A DNA stretch of 64,000 nucleotides from Bacteroidales bacterium (GCA_017394865.1 JAFPWT010000014.1:1-64000), one strand, 5' to 3'; shown: positions 45,167-55,800, counted from the first letter of the stretch. Notes: generated from the sequence alone by a model not told the origin. A program made the numbers and translations.

Positions 45167-45768
45167 AGATTATCTTTTAATATTATAACTTTCATTCCGA
45201 CGAAAGCATATTTTTCTTTTAGAACATCCAGGTCGTCGTTTTTCAGTCGGATACAGCCTTCACTGCCGCGGCCAGGGACGGAACCTTCGTTGTTGGTGCT
45301 GCCGTGGATGCCGATGCCGCTGTGCCCCGGGGTCTTAAGCCGCATGAACCAGTTGCCGTAGGCAAGGATAGCACCACGACCGTCGCCGAAGTCGTGGGTC
45401 CATGTCGACGCTGGCTGGATCTGGGTGATGGTAAAGGGCTTATCGAAGGTGCATTCGGGGGTCTTCATATCTCCGGGCTTCTCTTTCTGTCCGAGGTTTT
45501 TGCCCACGCACACAGGGTAACGGGCAATCAGTACGGTGTCGCCCTTTTGATCTTCATACACGTTAAGTTGCAAGGCCGGCTTGTCAATCACAATGAAACA
45601 ATTTTTACGGTTCACCAACTCACCGAAAACCACAGGTTGTTCCTCTGGAACGGTGTCTTTTTTTTGTTCCACTGTGTCGGTTGATGGTCCTTGCTCTGTG
45701 GTGTTATTGGCGTTTCCGCCACACGCGGTCATCATGACCACCGCCATAATAAATAATATCTTTTTCAT
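45163..45768 (-). CDS. L,D-transpeptidase (YkuD) lipoprotein
   Basis: 201 residues. The lipobox MTAC puts the lipidated Cys at 16. A Thr/Glu-rich linker is followed by the YkuD domain: QLNVYEDQKGDTVLIARYPV, then GIGIHGSTNN (His155) and SEGCIRLKNDD (Cys172), the catalytic pair. It forms 3-3 peptidoglycan cross-links or attaches proteins to peptidoglycan in the periplasm. It lies in an operon between the zinc-ribbon gene (23-base gap) and the DUF5060 gene. Confidence 0.92.
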   Translation of the reverse strand: MKKILFIMAVVMMTACGGNANNTTEQGPSTDTVEQKKDTVPEEQPVVFGELVNRKNCFIVIDKPALQLNVYEDQKGDTVLIARYPVCVGKNLGQKEKPGDMKTPECTFDKPFTITQIQPASTWTHDFGDGRGAILAYGNWFMRLKTPGHSGIGIHGSTNNEGSVPGRGSEGCIRLKNDDLDVLKEKYAFVGMKVIILKDNL

Positions 45769-45791
45769 CTTAAAAACTTTTCATTTTTTCA

Positions 45792-46532
45792 CTACCCAGT
45801 CACCATAAATACTCTTGAATCTTTCCATTTTGTATGCCGGAGAATCTCATTGGTAAAATGGGTACGGCTTGAGCTTTTTTCCAAAATTGCTTTGGTTTTG
45901 TCGAATTGCCGCAATTCGCGGTAAATCTCAGGCAACTCCAGCTCCACTTGTTCTTCGGGATGCTTCTCCAGTAGCACCAGCAGTCGATAGAGGTTGTCGT
46001 TGAAGTCCTTTAAATTTTTGAGAAACAGCTTTTCCCCTTCAAGAAGCATTCGGCGGTAACTGCTCCAAACCCCATAACTCATGAAGCCGTTGAGCAGGTA
46101 TTTCGGTCGGATGTACTGGAAATTGCGGTGCAGGTCGTTGTAGGCCCACCATAGCAGTCGTCGCAGGTAGATTTCGCGTCTTGGCTCGTAGTGGGTCTTG
46201 GCCAAAAACTGCTGGTAGTGACGGATTAATGCCAGTTTGCCGCGGTTGTCGGAGAAGTTAATTCCGAAAAACCTCCATGTGTTCCACGAATAGACCACGG
46301 AATGGGGTTGCTCAAAAGTGATGAAAGGTTCTTTCGGTTTTTCCACCCAGAAGGTATGGCCACACGAGGGGCAAAGGATCATTTTCTGTGGGGTGGTGAT
46401 ATAGTTGTCGTATAGGATCTTCCCGTCGGAATAGAGAATGGCCTCGTTCACCAGTTCCGACTTGAGGTTGCGGCCTTCAAGCCAGGCTTGGCATTGCGGA
46501 CATTGGAAGTAATAGGAGTCGTATTTCAGCAT
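45792..46532 (-). CDS. Zinc-ribbon protein of unknown function
   Basis: 246 residues. The first 60 residues hold two Cys pairs (FQCPQCQAWL and MILCPSCGHTF) forming a zinc ribbon. The rest is helical, with tetratricopeptide-like spacing near the C terminus (EIYRELRQFDKTKAILEKSS). No enzyme motif or signal peptide, so cytosolic. I do not recognise a named family beyond the ribbon. It has its own -7 box and leads the L,D-transpeptidase/DUF5060 operon. Confidence 0.65.
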   Translation of the reverse strand: MLKYDSYYFQCPQCQAWLEGRNLKSELVNEAILYSDGKILYDNYITTPQKMILCPSCGHTFWVEKPKEPFITFEQPHSVVYSWNTWRFFGINFSDNRGKLALIRHYQQFLAKTHYEPRREIYLRRLLWWAYNDLHRNFQYIRPKYLLNGFMSYGVWSSYRRMLLEGEKLFLKNLKDFNDNLYRLLVLLEKHPEEQVELELPEIYRELRQFDKTKAILEKSSSRTHFTNEILRHTKWKDSRVFMVTG

Positions 46533-46553
46533 CTTCCATCAGGGATTTCACCG

Positions 46554-46561
46554 CAAAGATA
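46554..46561 (-). promoter_or_regulatory. -7 box for the zinc-ribbon/L,D-transpeptidase/DUF5060 operon
   Basis: The minus strand reads TATCTTTG, 21 bases before the start at 46532, directly after the RNase H stop. Confidence 0.65.
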
Positions 46562-47227
46562 TTATTTTCTTCCGTAATCTGCCGGAATCTCACCCCAAAT
46601 TTCTGTTTTCCATTTCAAAACAGGAATTTGAAGTGACATTTGCCGCATCCATTCGTCGTTCTCTTGTAGCCATTTCTCGGCTCTTCCGATGAGTTCAAAG
46701 AGATATTCGTTCTTGTCGTTGGGTTCAAGTTTGGTACGGCATCGTTTCTCTCTCACCCATTTCTGTGCGTTGACAGAGTCGCTGTAAATGGGGTAGGCGG
46801 TGCGTTTTTGTTTCTGCCAGGCCAAGGCATGGACGATGGCTAGAAACTCACCTATGTTATTGGTGCCATTTTCGAAGACAGGACTCTTGAACAGCGTGGT
46901 TGTCGTGGCAGGTTCTGTTCCGAAGTCGACAAACACCCCTTGGTACTCCATCTTTCCAGGATTACCTGAACATGCAGCGTCGACGGCGATGGCGGGACTC
47001 AAAGGAGAGTGAGGAGCATGGGATGAGGGTTGATGGGTTGTTTTTTCTGTTTTTTCAAAACCAGAAAAACCCTTTTCAAAAGCTTCTTCAGCACTAGTCT
47101 TGTCGGGAAAGCCTTTATATAATGCGCCCGGGAAGTTTTCCACTTCCTTTTTGCAAGCCTCCCAGTTGTCATACACTCCTGGATGGTTGCCCTTCCAGAC
47201 AACATAAAACTTGTTTTTCCTGCTCAC
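46562..47227 (-). CDS. Ribonuclease H with N-terminal viroplasmin domain
   Basis: 221 residues. Residues 1-50 form a viroplasmin/RNase H1 N-terminal hybrid-binding domain (KFYVVWKGNHPGVYDNWEAC). The RNase H core follows with Asp83 (AVDAACSGNPG), Glu127 (NNIGEFLAIVHAL), Asp150 (IYSDSVNAQ) and a late Asp217 (PADYGRK). It degrades RNA in RNA-DNA hybrids. It is 16 bases downstream of pfkA on the same strand. Confidence 0.93.
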   Translation of the reverse strand: MSRKNKFYVVWKGNHPGVYDNWEACKKEVENFPGALYKGFPDKTSAEEAFEKGFSGFEKTEKTTHQPSSHAPHSPLSPAIAVDAACSGNPGKMEYQGVFVDFGTEPATTTTLFKSPVFENGTNNIGEFLAIVHALAWQKQKRTAYPIYSDSVNAQKWVREKRCRTKLEPNDKNEYLFELIGRAEKWLQENDEWMRQMSLQIPVLKWKTEIWGEIPADYGRK

Positions 47228-47243
47228 CTCTAAATTCTCAATT

Positions 47244-48338
47244 CTAAATTCCCAGTGAGATATCCAACCCTTTGGCTGTGTTCACTAAATCGCTGTCGAT
47301 AGTGACCAAATTAGGTCTGGCAATGGCTTCGGCGAGGGGCACAGCCACAAGGTTTGGATGATGATAAGCCACCATCTGACCGAACTGGCCGTTGAGCACC
47401 ATCTCGAAGGCCTTCACGCCGAATTCTGAGGAGAGCACCCGGTCGTAGGCAATCGGAACACCGCCGCGCTGCAGGTGTCCTAGAATAGTCTCGCGCATGT
47501 CATGCTTGAAGCCCGCCGCCTTCAGTTGGTCTATGAGCGCATGGCCGATGCCGCCGAGCTTTTTGTTCTCGTAACCCACCTCGGTGCTGATTTCGTAAAT
47601 CTGCTGACCGTCCTTTGGACGGGCGCCTTCGGAGGCCACGATGACAGCGAAGCCACGGTCATGGTTGAAACGGCGCTCTAAACGATCCCTCACCACGTTG
47701 ATGTCGTAGGGGAACTCGGGCAACAGACATACCTCGGCACCGCCGGCGATGGCGCTGTGCAAGGCAATCCACCCGGCATCGCGCCCCATCACCTCGAGGA
47801 TGAAGACACGGTTGTGTGATGCCGCCGTGGTGACCAACTTATCTACGGCCTCAGTGGCAATCTGCACTGCGGTCTGGAAGCCGAAGGTGCATTCTGTCAT
47901 GGAGAGGTCGTTGTCGATCGTCTTGGGTACACCTATTATATTAAGACCCTTCTCATAAAGCTTCTGTGAGATGCGTTGGGAGCCGTCGCCGCCGATGCTG
48001 ATGACTGCGTCGATGCCCATGTACTGCAGCTTGCGGAGCATTTCATCGCTACGGTCTACCGTGCTCCAGGTGCCGTCGTTGTTCTTCACGGGCCAGTTGA
48101 ACGGGCCGCCTTTGTTGGTGGTCTCGATGATGGTGCCGCCACGGAAATGGATGCCGCGCACCACTTCTGGCGTCAGCCTGACGACCTCGGTGGGTTCCCA
48201 CAGGATGCCGTTATAGGCTTGTATGCTGCCGAGCACTTCCCAGTCTTTCTCCTGGGCGGCTCTCTTGACGATGGCGCGTATCACGGCGTTCAGGCCCGGG
48301 CAATCGCCGCCACCGGTTAGGACCAATAGTCTTTTCAT
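47244..48338 (-). CDS. pfkA: 6-phosphofructokinase
   Basis: 364 residues. It phosphorylates fructose-6-phosphate in glycolysis. GGGDCPGLNAVIR at the N terminus, ISIGGDGSQ and the catalytic PKTIDNDLS are seen. The Gly in GGDGS favours ATP use, while the Lys of PKTID is the residue seen in PPi-type and group III enzymes; this Gly/Lys pair is also known in ATP-dependent actinobacterial enzymes. Cosubstrate choice is therefore likely ATP but not proven. It is 22 bases after the DUF4919 gene. Confidence 0.94.
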   Translation of the reverse strand: MKRLLVLTGGGDCPGLNAVIRAIVKRAAQEKDWEVLGSIQAYNGILWEPTEVVRLTPEVVRGIHFRGGTIIETTNKGGPFNWPVKNNDGTWSTVDRSDEMLRKLQYMGIDAVISIGGDGSQRISQKLYEKGLNIIGVPKTIDNDLSMTECTFGFQTAVQIATEAVDKLVTTAASHNRVFILEVMGRDAGWIALHSAIAGGAEVCLLPEFPYDINVVRDRLERRFNHDRGFAVIVASEGARPKDGQQIYEISTEVGYENKKLGGIGHALIDQLKAAGFKHDMRETILGHLQRGGVPIAYDRVLSSEFGVKAFEMVLNGQFGQMVAYHHPNLVAVPLAEAIARPNLVTIDSDLVNTAKGLDISLGI

Positions 48339-48360
48339 ATTTAGTTGTTATTTGTAAAAC

Positions 48361-49101
48361 TCAAAAACCAAAAATCTTGTTCGTTGCCTCAATGCTAGTA
48401 GTAATATTGAAGTACATGGATTTCAATCCATATTGATTCTCCTTCAAATCTATCACATCGTATGATTGGCCGTTGTCCTCCACCAACGATTGCATCGTGG
48501 GCGAAAAGCCAAAAAACTCCATGATGCCATATTCGTCAGAGACGTTTATCACATGAAATGCTAATTCTTTCGAGCTCCCGTCACCCGTTGATATCACCGC
48601 CGAAAGGAGCACAGCAACCTGATAACGGGCATCGACGGTCTTTTCTGAATTTGGACCATACAGGTTACTATAGATAAGTTGTTTATACAAGTGAAATCTG
48701 ATATTCGTCGGGTCTGTTTCTAATTCCTTATCAATTTCCTTGGCTGCTTTTTCCCAATCTTCCTTATTCAAGGCTTCGCGCAAAGCATCGATTTTGGCCC
48801 TCTTATAGGGGTTATAATCCGGACGGGTGGCAGTCCCATAATAAAAGTGTCGAATTTGCTCAATGCTCAATGTGGTATCCGCAGCCTGGAACCGTCTCAA
48901 CAATTCAGGATAATAGAATTCGCTTTCTTTTGTGTTGATTTCTTTCTTTATCCTCTTATAATCAGGAGCGTTTGCGGTAATGCTTGCCTCACCTTTTTGA
49001 GTGGTTGTCTTTTTGCTTGTGGAACATGAGCCCATGACAAACAAGGCAACCATCGACAGAAATGCTACCGTTACAATGGATTTCAAATATCTCATTTTCA
49101 T
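48361..49101 (-). CDS. DUF4919 lipoprotein
   Basis: 246 residues from MKMRYLKSIVTVAFLSM. A lipobox GSC occurs near residue 25. The mature part has PDYKRIKKEINTKESEFYYP and RHFYYGTATRPDYNPYKR, the DUF4919 signature, plus a helical pair (WEKAAKEIDKELETDPTNIR). Function unknown; envelope-located. It lies between aspS and pfkA on the minus strand. An in-frame upstream extension starts in the GTAGAGACG palindrome and was rejected. Confidence 0.78.
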   Translation of the reverse strand: MKMRYLKSIVTVAFLSMVALFVMGSCSTSKKTTTQKGEASITANAPDYKRIKKEINTKESEFYYPELLRRFQAADTTLSIEQIRHFYYGTATRPDYNPYKRAKIDALREALNKEDWEKAAKEIDKELETDPTNIRFHLYKQLIYSNLYGPNSEKTVDARYQVAVLLSAVISTGDGSSKELAFHVINVSDEYGIMEFFGFSPTMQSLVEDNGQSYDVIDLKENQYGLKSMYFNITTSIEATNKIFGF

Positions 49102-49131
49102 ATTATTATTTTTTGAAGGTCCATTATTGAA

Positions 49132-49165
49132 TTTGTAGAGACGCGCCATGGCACGTCTCTACAAA
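49132..49165. repeat. GTAGAGACG-type palindrome between aspS and the DUF4919 gene
   Basis: TTTGTAGAGACG (49132-49143) is an exact inverted copy of CGTCTCTACAAA (49154-49165) around CGCCATGGCA. It is the stronger copy of the element also seen at 32802-32830. It could act as a terminator or be a dispersed REP-like element. Its internal ATG creates false start codons on both strands. Confidence 0.8.
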
Positions 49166-49176
49166 CGGTTACAATT

Positions 49177-50931
49177 TTATTTCAAATTCAACGCGATCTG
49201 CAATTCATCCAACTGCTCTGGGGCGATGGGAGCGGGCGAGCCGCTCATCACGTCGCGGCCGGCGTTGTTCTTCGGGAAGGCGATGAAGTCGCGGATCGAG
49301 TCGGCGCCACCGAAAAGCGAGCAGAGACGGTCGAAGCCGAAGGCCAGACCGGCATGGGGCGGAGCGCCATACTCGAAGGCACCCATCAGGAAGCCGAACT
49401 GCTCCTGGGCCTTCTCGTCGGTGAAGCCAAGGGTGTGGAACATCTTGTTTTGCAACGTCCTGTCGTGGATACGGATGGAGCCGCCGCCGACCTCTACGCC
49501 ATTCATCACGATGTCGTAGGCATTGGCGCGGATGTCGCCCCACTTCGTTGGGTCGTCCAGCAAGGCTTCGTCCTCGGGCTTCGGGGCAGTGAAGGGATGG
49601 TGCATGGCGTAGTAACGTTGCGTCTCCTCGTCCCATTCGAGCAACGGGAAGTCGATGACCCACAGGGGTGCATACACGTCGGGGTTACGCAGGCCGAGCT
49701 GGTTGCCCATCTCCAGACGCAAGGCGTTCAACTGCACGCGGGTCTTCATGGCCTCGCCACAGAGGATGAGCATCAGGTCACCAGGCTTGGCACCGAATTT
49801 GTCGGCGATGACTTTGAGGTCTTCGGGCGTGTAGAATTTGTCGACCGACGATTTGAACGTGCCATCGGTGTTGTATTTGATGTAGACCATGCCGCCGGCA
49901 CCCACTTGCGGACGTTTCACGAATTCAGTCAAAGCGTCGAGTTGTTTGCGGGTGTACTCGGAGCAGCCTTCAGCGTTGATGCCGACCACCAAATCAGCGT
50001 TGTCGAAGAGGCCGAAGCCTTTGCCCTTGACCACATCGTTGAGTTCCACGAACTTCATCCCGAAGCGGATGTCGGGCTTGTCGGAGCCGTAGTATTTCAT
50101 GGCATCCTGCCAGGTCATGCGGGGGAACTTGTCGAATTCGAGGCCCTTCATCTCCTTGAATAGGTGCTTGGCCAGACCTTCAAAGGTGTTCAGCACGTCT
50201 TCCTGCTCCACAAACGACATCTCGCAGTCGATTTGGGTGAACTCAGGCTGACGGTCGGCGCGGAGGTCTTCATCGCGGAAGCAGCGCACAATCTGGAAGT
50301 AACGGTCCATGCCGGCCACCATCAGCAGCTGTTTGTACTGCTGTGGGCTTTGCGGCAGGGCGTAGAACTCGCCGGGGTTCATGCGGCTCGGCACCACGAA
50401 GTCGCGGGCACCTTCGGGCGTGCTCTTGATGAGCATCGGAGTCTCGATTTCAAGGAAGCCGAGGTTGCTCAGGTAGTTTCGCACCAGCATGGCCATGCGG
50501 TGACGCAGCTCGAGGTTTTGGCGCACGGGGTTGCGGCGGATGTCCAGATAGCGGTATTTCATGCGGAGGTCGTCGCCACCGTCGCTGACGTCTTCGATGG
50601 TGAAGGGCGGGGTCTTGCTACTATTTAATAAGGTGAAAGCCTCTACGCGGAGTTCGATCTCTCCGGTGGGCACCTTCGGGTTCTTCGATTCACGTTCAAT
50701 CACTACGCCTTTGGCTTGGATCACATATTCACGGCCGAAGGAACGGGCCTGTTCCACCAGCTTCGGGTCGCTTTTTTCATCTAACAACAGTTGGGTGATG
50801 CCATAGCGGTCGCGGAGGTCGATCCACACCAAAGCACCTTTGTCGCGCACACGTTGCACCCAGCCTGCCAAGGTCACTTCTTTGCCACAATCGGCAAGAC
50901 GAAGTTCGCCACAAGTATGAGTTCTGTACAT
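49177..50931 (-). CDS. aspS: Aspartyl-tRNA synthetase
   Basis: 584 residues, the bacterial type. The N-terminal OB-fold ([20 protein letters not shown]), class II motif 2 ([20 protein letters not shown]), the inserted GAD domain in the middle and motif 3 ([15 protein letters not shown]) are all present. It charges tRNA-Asp. A -7 box lies at 50973-50980. It is divergent from the Ig-like lipoprotein gene. Confidence 0.97.
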   Translation of the reverse strand: MYRTHTCGELRLADCGKEVTLAGWVQRVRDKGALVWIDLRDRYGITQLLLDEKSDPKLVEQARSFGREYVIQAKGVVIERESKNPKVPTGEIELRVEAFTLLNSSKTPPFTIEDVSDGGDDLRMKYRYLDIRRNPVRQNLELRHRMAMLVRNYLSNLGFLEIETPMLIKSTPEGARDFVVPSRMNPGEFYALPQSPQQYKQLLMVAGMDRYFQIVRCFRDEDLRADRQPEFTQIDCEMSFVEQEDVLNTFEGLAKHLFKEMKGLEFDKFPRMTWQDAMKYYGSDKPDIRFGMKFVELNDVVKGKGFGLFDNADLVVGINAEGCSEYTRKQLDALTEFVKRPQVGAGGMVYIKYNTDGTFKSSVDKFYTPEDLKVIADKFGAKPGDLMLILCGEAMKTRVQLNALRLEMGNQLGLRNPDVYAPLWVIDFPLLEWDEETQRYYAMHHPFTAPKPEDEALLDDPTKWGDIRANAYDIVMNGVEVGGGSIRIHDRTLQNKMFHTLGFTDEKAQEQFGFLMGAFEYGAPPHAGLAFGFDRLCSLFGGADSIRDFIAFPKNNAGRDVMSGSPAPIAPEQLDELQIALNLK

Positions 50932-50972
50932 ATTTTTGAGTATTTAGAATTCAGATGTAAGAATTTAGAAGG

Positions 50973-50980
50973 CAAAATTA
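50973..50980 (-). promoter_or_regulatory. -7 box for aspS
   Basis: The minus strand reads TAATTTTG, 41 bases before the start at 50931. Confidence 0.6.
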
Positions 50981-50991
50981 CATAATTTTCA

Positions 50992-50999
50992 TATTTTTG
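50992..50999 (+). promoter_or_regulatory. -7 box for the Ig-like lipoprotein gene, five bases before the start
   Basis: TATTTTTG ends five bases before ATG 51005, predicting a leader of zero to a few bases. Confidence 0.6.
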
Positions 51000-51004
51000 C
51001 ACCG

Positions 51005-52600
51005 ATGAAGGGCAAAATTATCTCCATACTGTTGATCCTTGTTGCGTTGTTGCTGACGCGATGCGCCAACGTGGTTGCGCCCACTGGAGGCGAGAAAGAC
51101 ACAACACCGCCCAAGGTCACAGAAGCCCATCCCGCTAATCATAGCACGGGATTCGACGGCCGTAAGATTCAGATCACCTTCGATGAATACATCACCCTCA
51201 ACAATGCCAGTCAGCAGGTGTTGATCTCGCCGCCGTTGGCCACCAAACCTGATATCAAGCTGAGTGGCAAGACGGTCTCCATCAAGTTCAAGGAGGAGCT
51301 GAAACCCAATACCACTTATACCATCCACTTCGGCGAGGCCATCAAGGATTTCCACGAGGGTAATGTCTTCAAGGATTATACGTATTCCTTCTCTACGGGT
51401 GATTATCTCGACACGCTTTCTCTTAAAGGAAAGGTGCTCAACGCTGACGATAAGAAACCTGTCGCCGACCTCTTCGTCACGCTTTATGCCGATACGGACA
51501 GCCTTTTGTTTCAACCATTAAAACGTACTCCCGACTTCATCACCAAAACCGACAAGGAAGGAGCGTTTCACTTCTATGGATTGCCCGACAAAAAGTTCTT
51601 GGTCTTTGCTTTGGGTGACATGAATTCCAACCTTTTTTTCGATCAGCCCAATGAGAAAGTTGCTTTTATCGATACGCTTGTCGCTCCGTCCGACTCGCTG
51701 AGTTTCACCCTCTATGCCTTCACCGAGATCGACACCACACAGATGCTCCTTGAGAGTAAGCTGGTGGAGGAGGGGTTGCTCCGTTTTGTGTTCCGTCGCC
51801 CAGCAGACAGCATCAGTGTCACAACTTCTGACCGTCTGGCTGACGGCTTCAAAATGGTGGAGGTTTGGTCAAAGCAACGCGATACCCTTTGCTGGTACTT
51901 TACCCCCGGGGTGATGGATAGTTTAAGGGTGGATATCCATAGCGACATCGACACCTTATTAAATAAAAGGATCCGTTTTGACCTTCATTACAAAGGTGCC
52001 AAGCCTCGCAACGAACGCACTGCTCATGTGCTTAAGGTTTCCAATAACCTGAAAAAGAATAAGTTGCCTCCTGGTGAAGAGTTGCTACTGCATTTTTCCG
52101 AACCGGTCGTTGAAATTCACGACACGTTGCATTATGAGCAGACCGATGCCTATGGCATGGAATACCGGCTTGACATGGGGATCAATGATACAACAAACTT
52201 TGCCTTTAAAATAGCCGACTCGGTTTTTTATTCGGTACGGGGTCGGACCAACCAAGCCTTTGACCTTAGGTTTGGGAGGGCTACAGCGTCGGATTTCGGT
52301 AATATTATTATAAAGGTGTGTCCTCCTGCTGGTCGACAGGTCATCGTTCAACTGCTCAACAACAAGGGTGTTGTGCTGGACCAACAGGTGGTAGAAACTA
52401 CTTCTGTAGTGTCTTTTAGCCAACTTCTTCCCGAAAAATACAAGGTTCAGGCCATTATCGACGCGGATCGCAACGGACAATGGAGTACGGGTAATTTTCA
52501 TCGTTGTTTCCAACCAGAGTCGGTTGTTCCCTATAAGGACGAATTTGATGTCAAAGCCGGATGGGATATTGCTCCCGACGAAATATGGACGATTCGTTGA
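51005..52600 (+). CDS. Ig-like domain lipoprotein
   Basis: 531 residues. The N terminus MKGKIISILLILVALLLTRC ends at a lipobox-like Cys. The domain that follows (TPPKVTEAHPANHSTGFDGR, then FDEYI and NTTYTIHFGEAIKD) is a bacterial Ig-like fold of the SbsA type. A middle domain with GKVLNADDKKPVADLFVTLY resembles a carboxypeptidase-regulatory fold. The rest is beta-rich without clear motifs. Envelope-exposed; function unknown. It is divergent from aspS. Confidence 0.8.
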   Translation: MKGKIISILLILVALLLTRCANVVAPTGGEKDTTPPKVTEAHPANHSTGFDGRKIQITFDEYITLNNASQQVLISPPLATKPDIKLSGKTVSIKFKEELKPNTTYTIHFGEAIKDFHEGNVFKDYTYSFSTGDYLDTLSLKGKVLNADDKKPVADLFVTLYADTDSLLFQPLKRTPDFITKTDKEGAFHFYGLPDKKFLVFALGDMNSNLFFDQPNEKVAFIDTLVAPSDSLSFTLYAFTEIDTTQMLLESKLVEEGLLRFVFRRPADSISVTTSDRLADGFKMVEVWSKQRDTLCWYFTPGVMDSLRVDIHSDIDTLLNKRIRFDLHYKGAKPRNERTAHVLKVSNNLKKNKLPPGEELLLHFSEPVVEIHDTLHYEQTDAYGMEYRLDMGINDTTNFAFKIADSVFYSVRGRTNQAFDLRFGRATASDFGNIIIKVCPPAGRQVIVQLLNNKGVVLDQQVVETTSVVSFSQLLPEKYKVQAIIDADRNGQWSTGNFHRCFQPESVVPYKDEFDVKAGWDIAPDEIWTIR

Positions 52601-52627
52601 TGTTTTTTACACACTCGTCTTTTTTTA

Positions 52628-52663
52628 GAAATTTTTTTCTTTTCACTTAGAGAAAAAAAATTC
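52628..52663. terminator. AT-rich hairpin after the Ig-like lipoprotein gene
   Basis: GAAATTTTTTTCT (52628-52640) pairs with AGAAAAAAAATTC (52651-52663) with one mismatch and a 10-base loop, 28 bases after the stop codon. The stem is weak in G+C. Confidence 0.45.
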
Positions 52664-52715
52664 CCCTGTTGATAAGTTTTTTTTCTGTTTTTTGTGGCGC
52701 AAATGATTTTTTTGT

Positions 52716-52723
52716 TACTTTTG
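52716..52723 (+). promoter_or_regulatory. Promoter of the giant T9SS protein gene
   Basis: TACTTTTG (-7 box) with a TTTG at 52691-52694 about 21 bases upstream fitting the -33 element. It leaves a leader of ~105 bases before ATG 52835, unusually long for this window. Confidence 0.65.
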
Positions 52724-52834
52724 CGAGTTAAACAGGTAGGACTATGTACTAACGAAAAGGATAGTTATAAACAAAATTATGAACAACTAAAACAAATCGA
52801 CAATTAACTACATATTAACAAAATCATTAAAATT

Positions 52835-55800
52835 ATGAGAAACAAACTTATTCTCTTTTTGATGTTAGCGCTCTTTGGAAGCACAAGTTTCTTAAGGGCC
52901 GACGAAGTTCAGATCGGAGTAGGTGGCACAGCAACCAACAGCTACCTCCCGAGCTACTCGTTGTACAACTACTCGCTGACCCAGCAGATCTACACTGCTG
53001 AGGAAATCGGCGTGGGTGCTTGCACGATCAACAGCATCGCTTTCTACAACAGCGGTTCTGAAAAGACTCGTGAGTACACCATGTACCTTGTGAACACCAC
53101 CAAGGAAACCTTTGCCGGCACCACCGACTGGATGACTGTCACTGCTGCCGACCAAGTGTTCACTGGCACCGTGACTATGGTTGCCTCTACGTGGAACGTA
53201 TTCACCCTCGACACGCCTTTCGAGTACACGGGCGACAACTTGGCTTTGATCATGGACGACAACACAGGTTCCTGGTCAAGCGGTCTGTCATGCTACGTGT
53301 TCGACGGCGCAAGCCAAGCTATCCGTGTCTACAGCGACGCTACCAACTATGACCCGATGAACCCCGTTGGTTACAGCGGCACCATCTTGGATGTCAAGAA
53401 CCAGCTCGTTCTCGATGTAACCATCAACTCCACTCCCGGTCCTGTCGTTCCCACTGGCGAATTCGGTATCACCCCCGATGAGTTCGTTCTGAACAACAGA
53501 CCTCTCAACGGCTGGAGCGAGCCCCTCACTGTCAGAATCTACAACGGCAGTGTACCTACCACCATCGAAGCTTCACTGAGTGGCTCTTACGACGAGAACC
53601 CCTTCTATATGATGATCGACGGACAGCAAGCCATGTCCATTGAAAGCATGACCCTCGAAACAGGTGACGCTTTCGATTTCGACATCGTGATCAACCCCAA
53701 CGCCGCCCCTGGCGACTACAATGAGGAATTCACCCTGTTCTATGCCGCTACTGGCAGAGACATCATGACCATTCCGGTGAACGCCACCCTTTACACTGCC
53801 GTTGCCCCCGATATCATCGAGGTTCCTGGCATGGTGACTTGGTCTGGCGATTCCTTCAGCGACACCCCGGACCTCACTAACGTTTATGCCAACTACAACC
53901 TCTATGGCATGACCGAGATGAAGCCAGATGTCGTTTACCGCATTGAACTCGCTGACGACTATCGCATCACTGCCAACGGTGGCGATGACTTCATCGCTAT
54001 TTACAACGTTGACGACGCTGCTGAACTGGATGCTAGCGTTGAGCCCGTCATTTTGGGCACCAGCGGTATCATCGACGACGAAGTCCTCCTTGCCGGCAAC
54101 TACTATATGGTTGTCGCCAGCAACAACATCACCGATGTGACGATCGACCGCGTCGAAATCCCGGCTCCGACGGATATCACCTACATTGCTCCTTCACCGG
54201 CCAACGGCGCCATGGAAGTGAACGCCCCTGTCACCCTTAAGTGGGAAGGCGGCGAAAACGCCACTGAATACCAAGTGCTCTTCGGCACCGTGTATCCTCC
54301 TACCATCCCCGTCGTCGACTGGACGATGATCGATGAGAACTATGGTACCTATGTCATTCCTGAACTGGCCAGCAGCACTCAATACTTCTGGCAGATCAAA
54401 GCCAGAAACTCCAAAGGCACTGTTGAAGGCGAAGTCCGTGGCTTCACCACCACACTGGGCGCTCCTACACAGGTCACTGCCTCTGAGACTGAGATCTTCA
54501 CTGACGAAAGCACCCTCATCAAATGGAAGATGACGGGCGTCGGCGGTGGCTTCACTGGTGAAATCACCGTCGCTGACGGAACCACCACCAGCAGCTACGT
54601 CCCGGTCTACGGCCTCTGGATGGACGACTACACCAGATGCGAAATGATCTATCCCGCCGAAATGATCGAAGAGATGGAAGGCGGCGAGATTACTTCTCTG
54701 ACTTACTACATCAGCTCAGCTTCCACCGGCTCATGGGCTCCTGCCACCTTCAACGTCTATATGATGGAAGTCGAAGGCACCACCCTGTCAAGCTACTATG
54801 GCTCAGCTAATGCTGAAATCGTTTATAGCGGCTCACTCGATGGCACTGGCACTACCATGACCATCAACCTGGACAATCCTTACACCTACACAGGCGGTAA
54901 CCTCCTCATCGGTATCGAAGAACCCACTGAGGGTACCTACCACTCCTGCTCCTTCTACGGTGTCTCTGCCACTGGCGCTTCCGCTTCTGGTTACAGCAGC
55001 AGCTCACTGTCAGCTGTCACCTTCAACCAGCGCGACTTCCTGCCCAAGACCACCTTCACCTGCGGCGGTCGCGGCTACCAGCCCGTTGAAAACCGTAGCT
55101 TCTTGGGCTTCAACCTGTACTACGGTGTGAAGAACGCTGAAAACGTGTATGAGTACACCAAGGTCAACACCGAGCTCATCACTGAAAAACAATACCTCCT
55201 CGATGGCGTGCTGCCTTACAACATGGACGGCAACGACATTAAGGTCACTGCTGTTTGGGACGAAGGCGAATCCGGCCACTCACAGCCCAACCCGCTCCTC
55301 GTTTACGTGTCTGGCTACGGCAAGTTCAACGGCCACGTCAGCGAACTGATCAGCGGCCAGCCTGTTGCTGGTGCTACTGTGAAGTTCAACGGTAGAGACG
55401 AATTCAACAACGCCGTCAGCTTCCAGGGTACCACCAACGCTGCTGGTAACTACTCCATCGACGGCGTGAAAGCTGGTAACTACACCGGCATGGCCACCCT
55501 CGAAGGTATGGAACCTGCTTATGCAACAGCAGCAACTGTTGACAATCAGATCCTTGCTTATCAAGGAAACAATACCGTCGACTTCATCATGCACGAAGAA
55601 TACAAGCCTGTCTTGAGTGTCTATGCTGAAGAGATTGATCCTACACTGTCTAAGGTCACCTGGTCGCTGAACACCACCATCACCGGTGGCGGCAGCGGTA
55701 ACGGCTCAGCCAGCACCTTCACCGAAGGCTTCGAAGGCGGTATGCCTACCGGTTGGACCGTGATCGACGGCAACAACGATGGCAACACTTGGTGCTTGAC

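Noticed and set aside
49140-49519. Frames starting in the GTAGAGACG palindrome (both strands)
   Set aside because: The ATG comes from the palindrome itself; one frame runs antisense to aspS, and the other merely extends the DUF4919 lipoprotein beyond its signal peptide.
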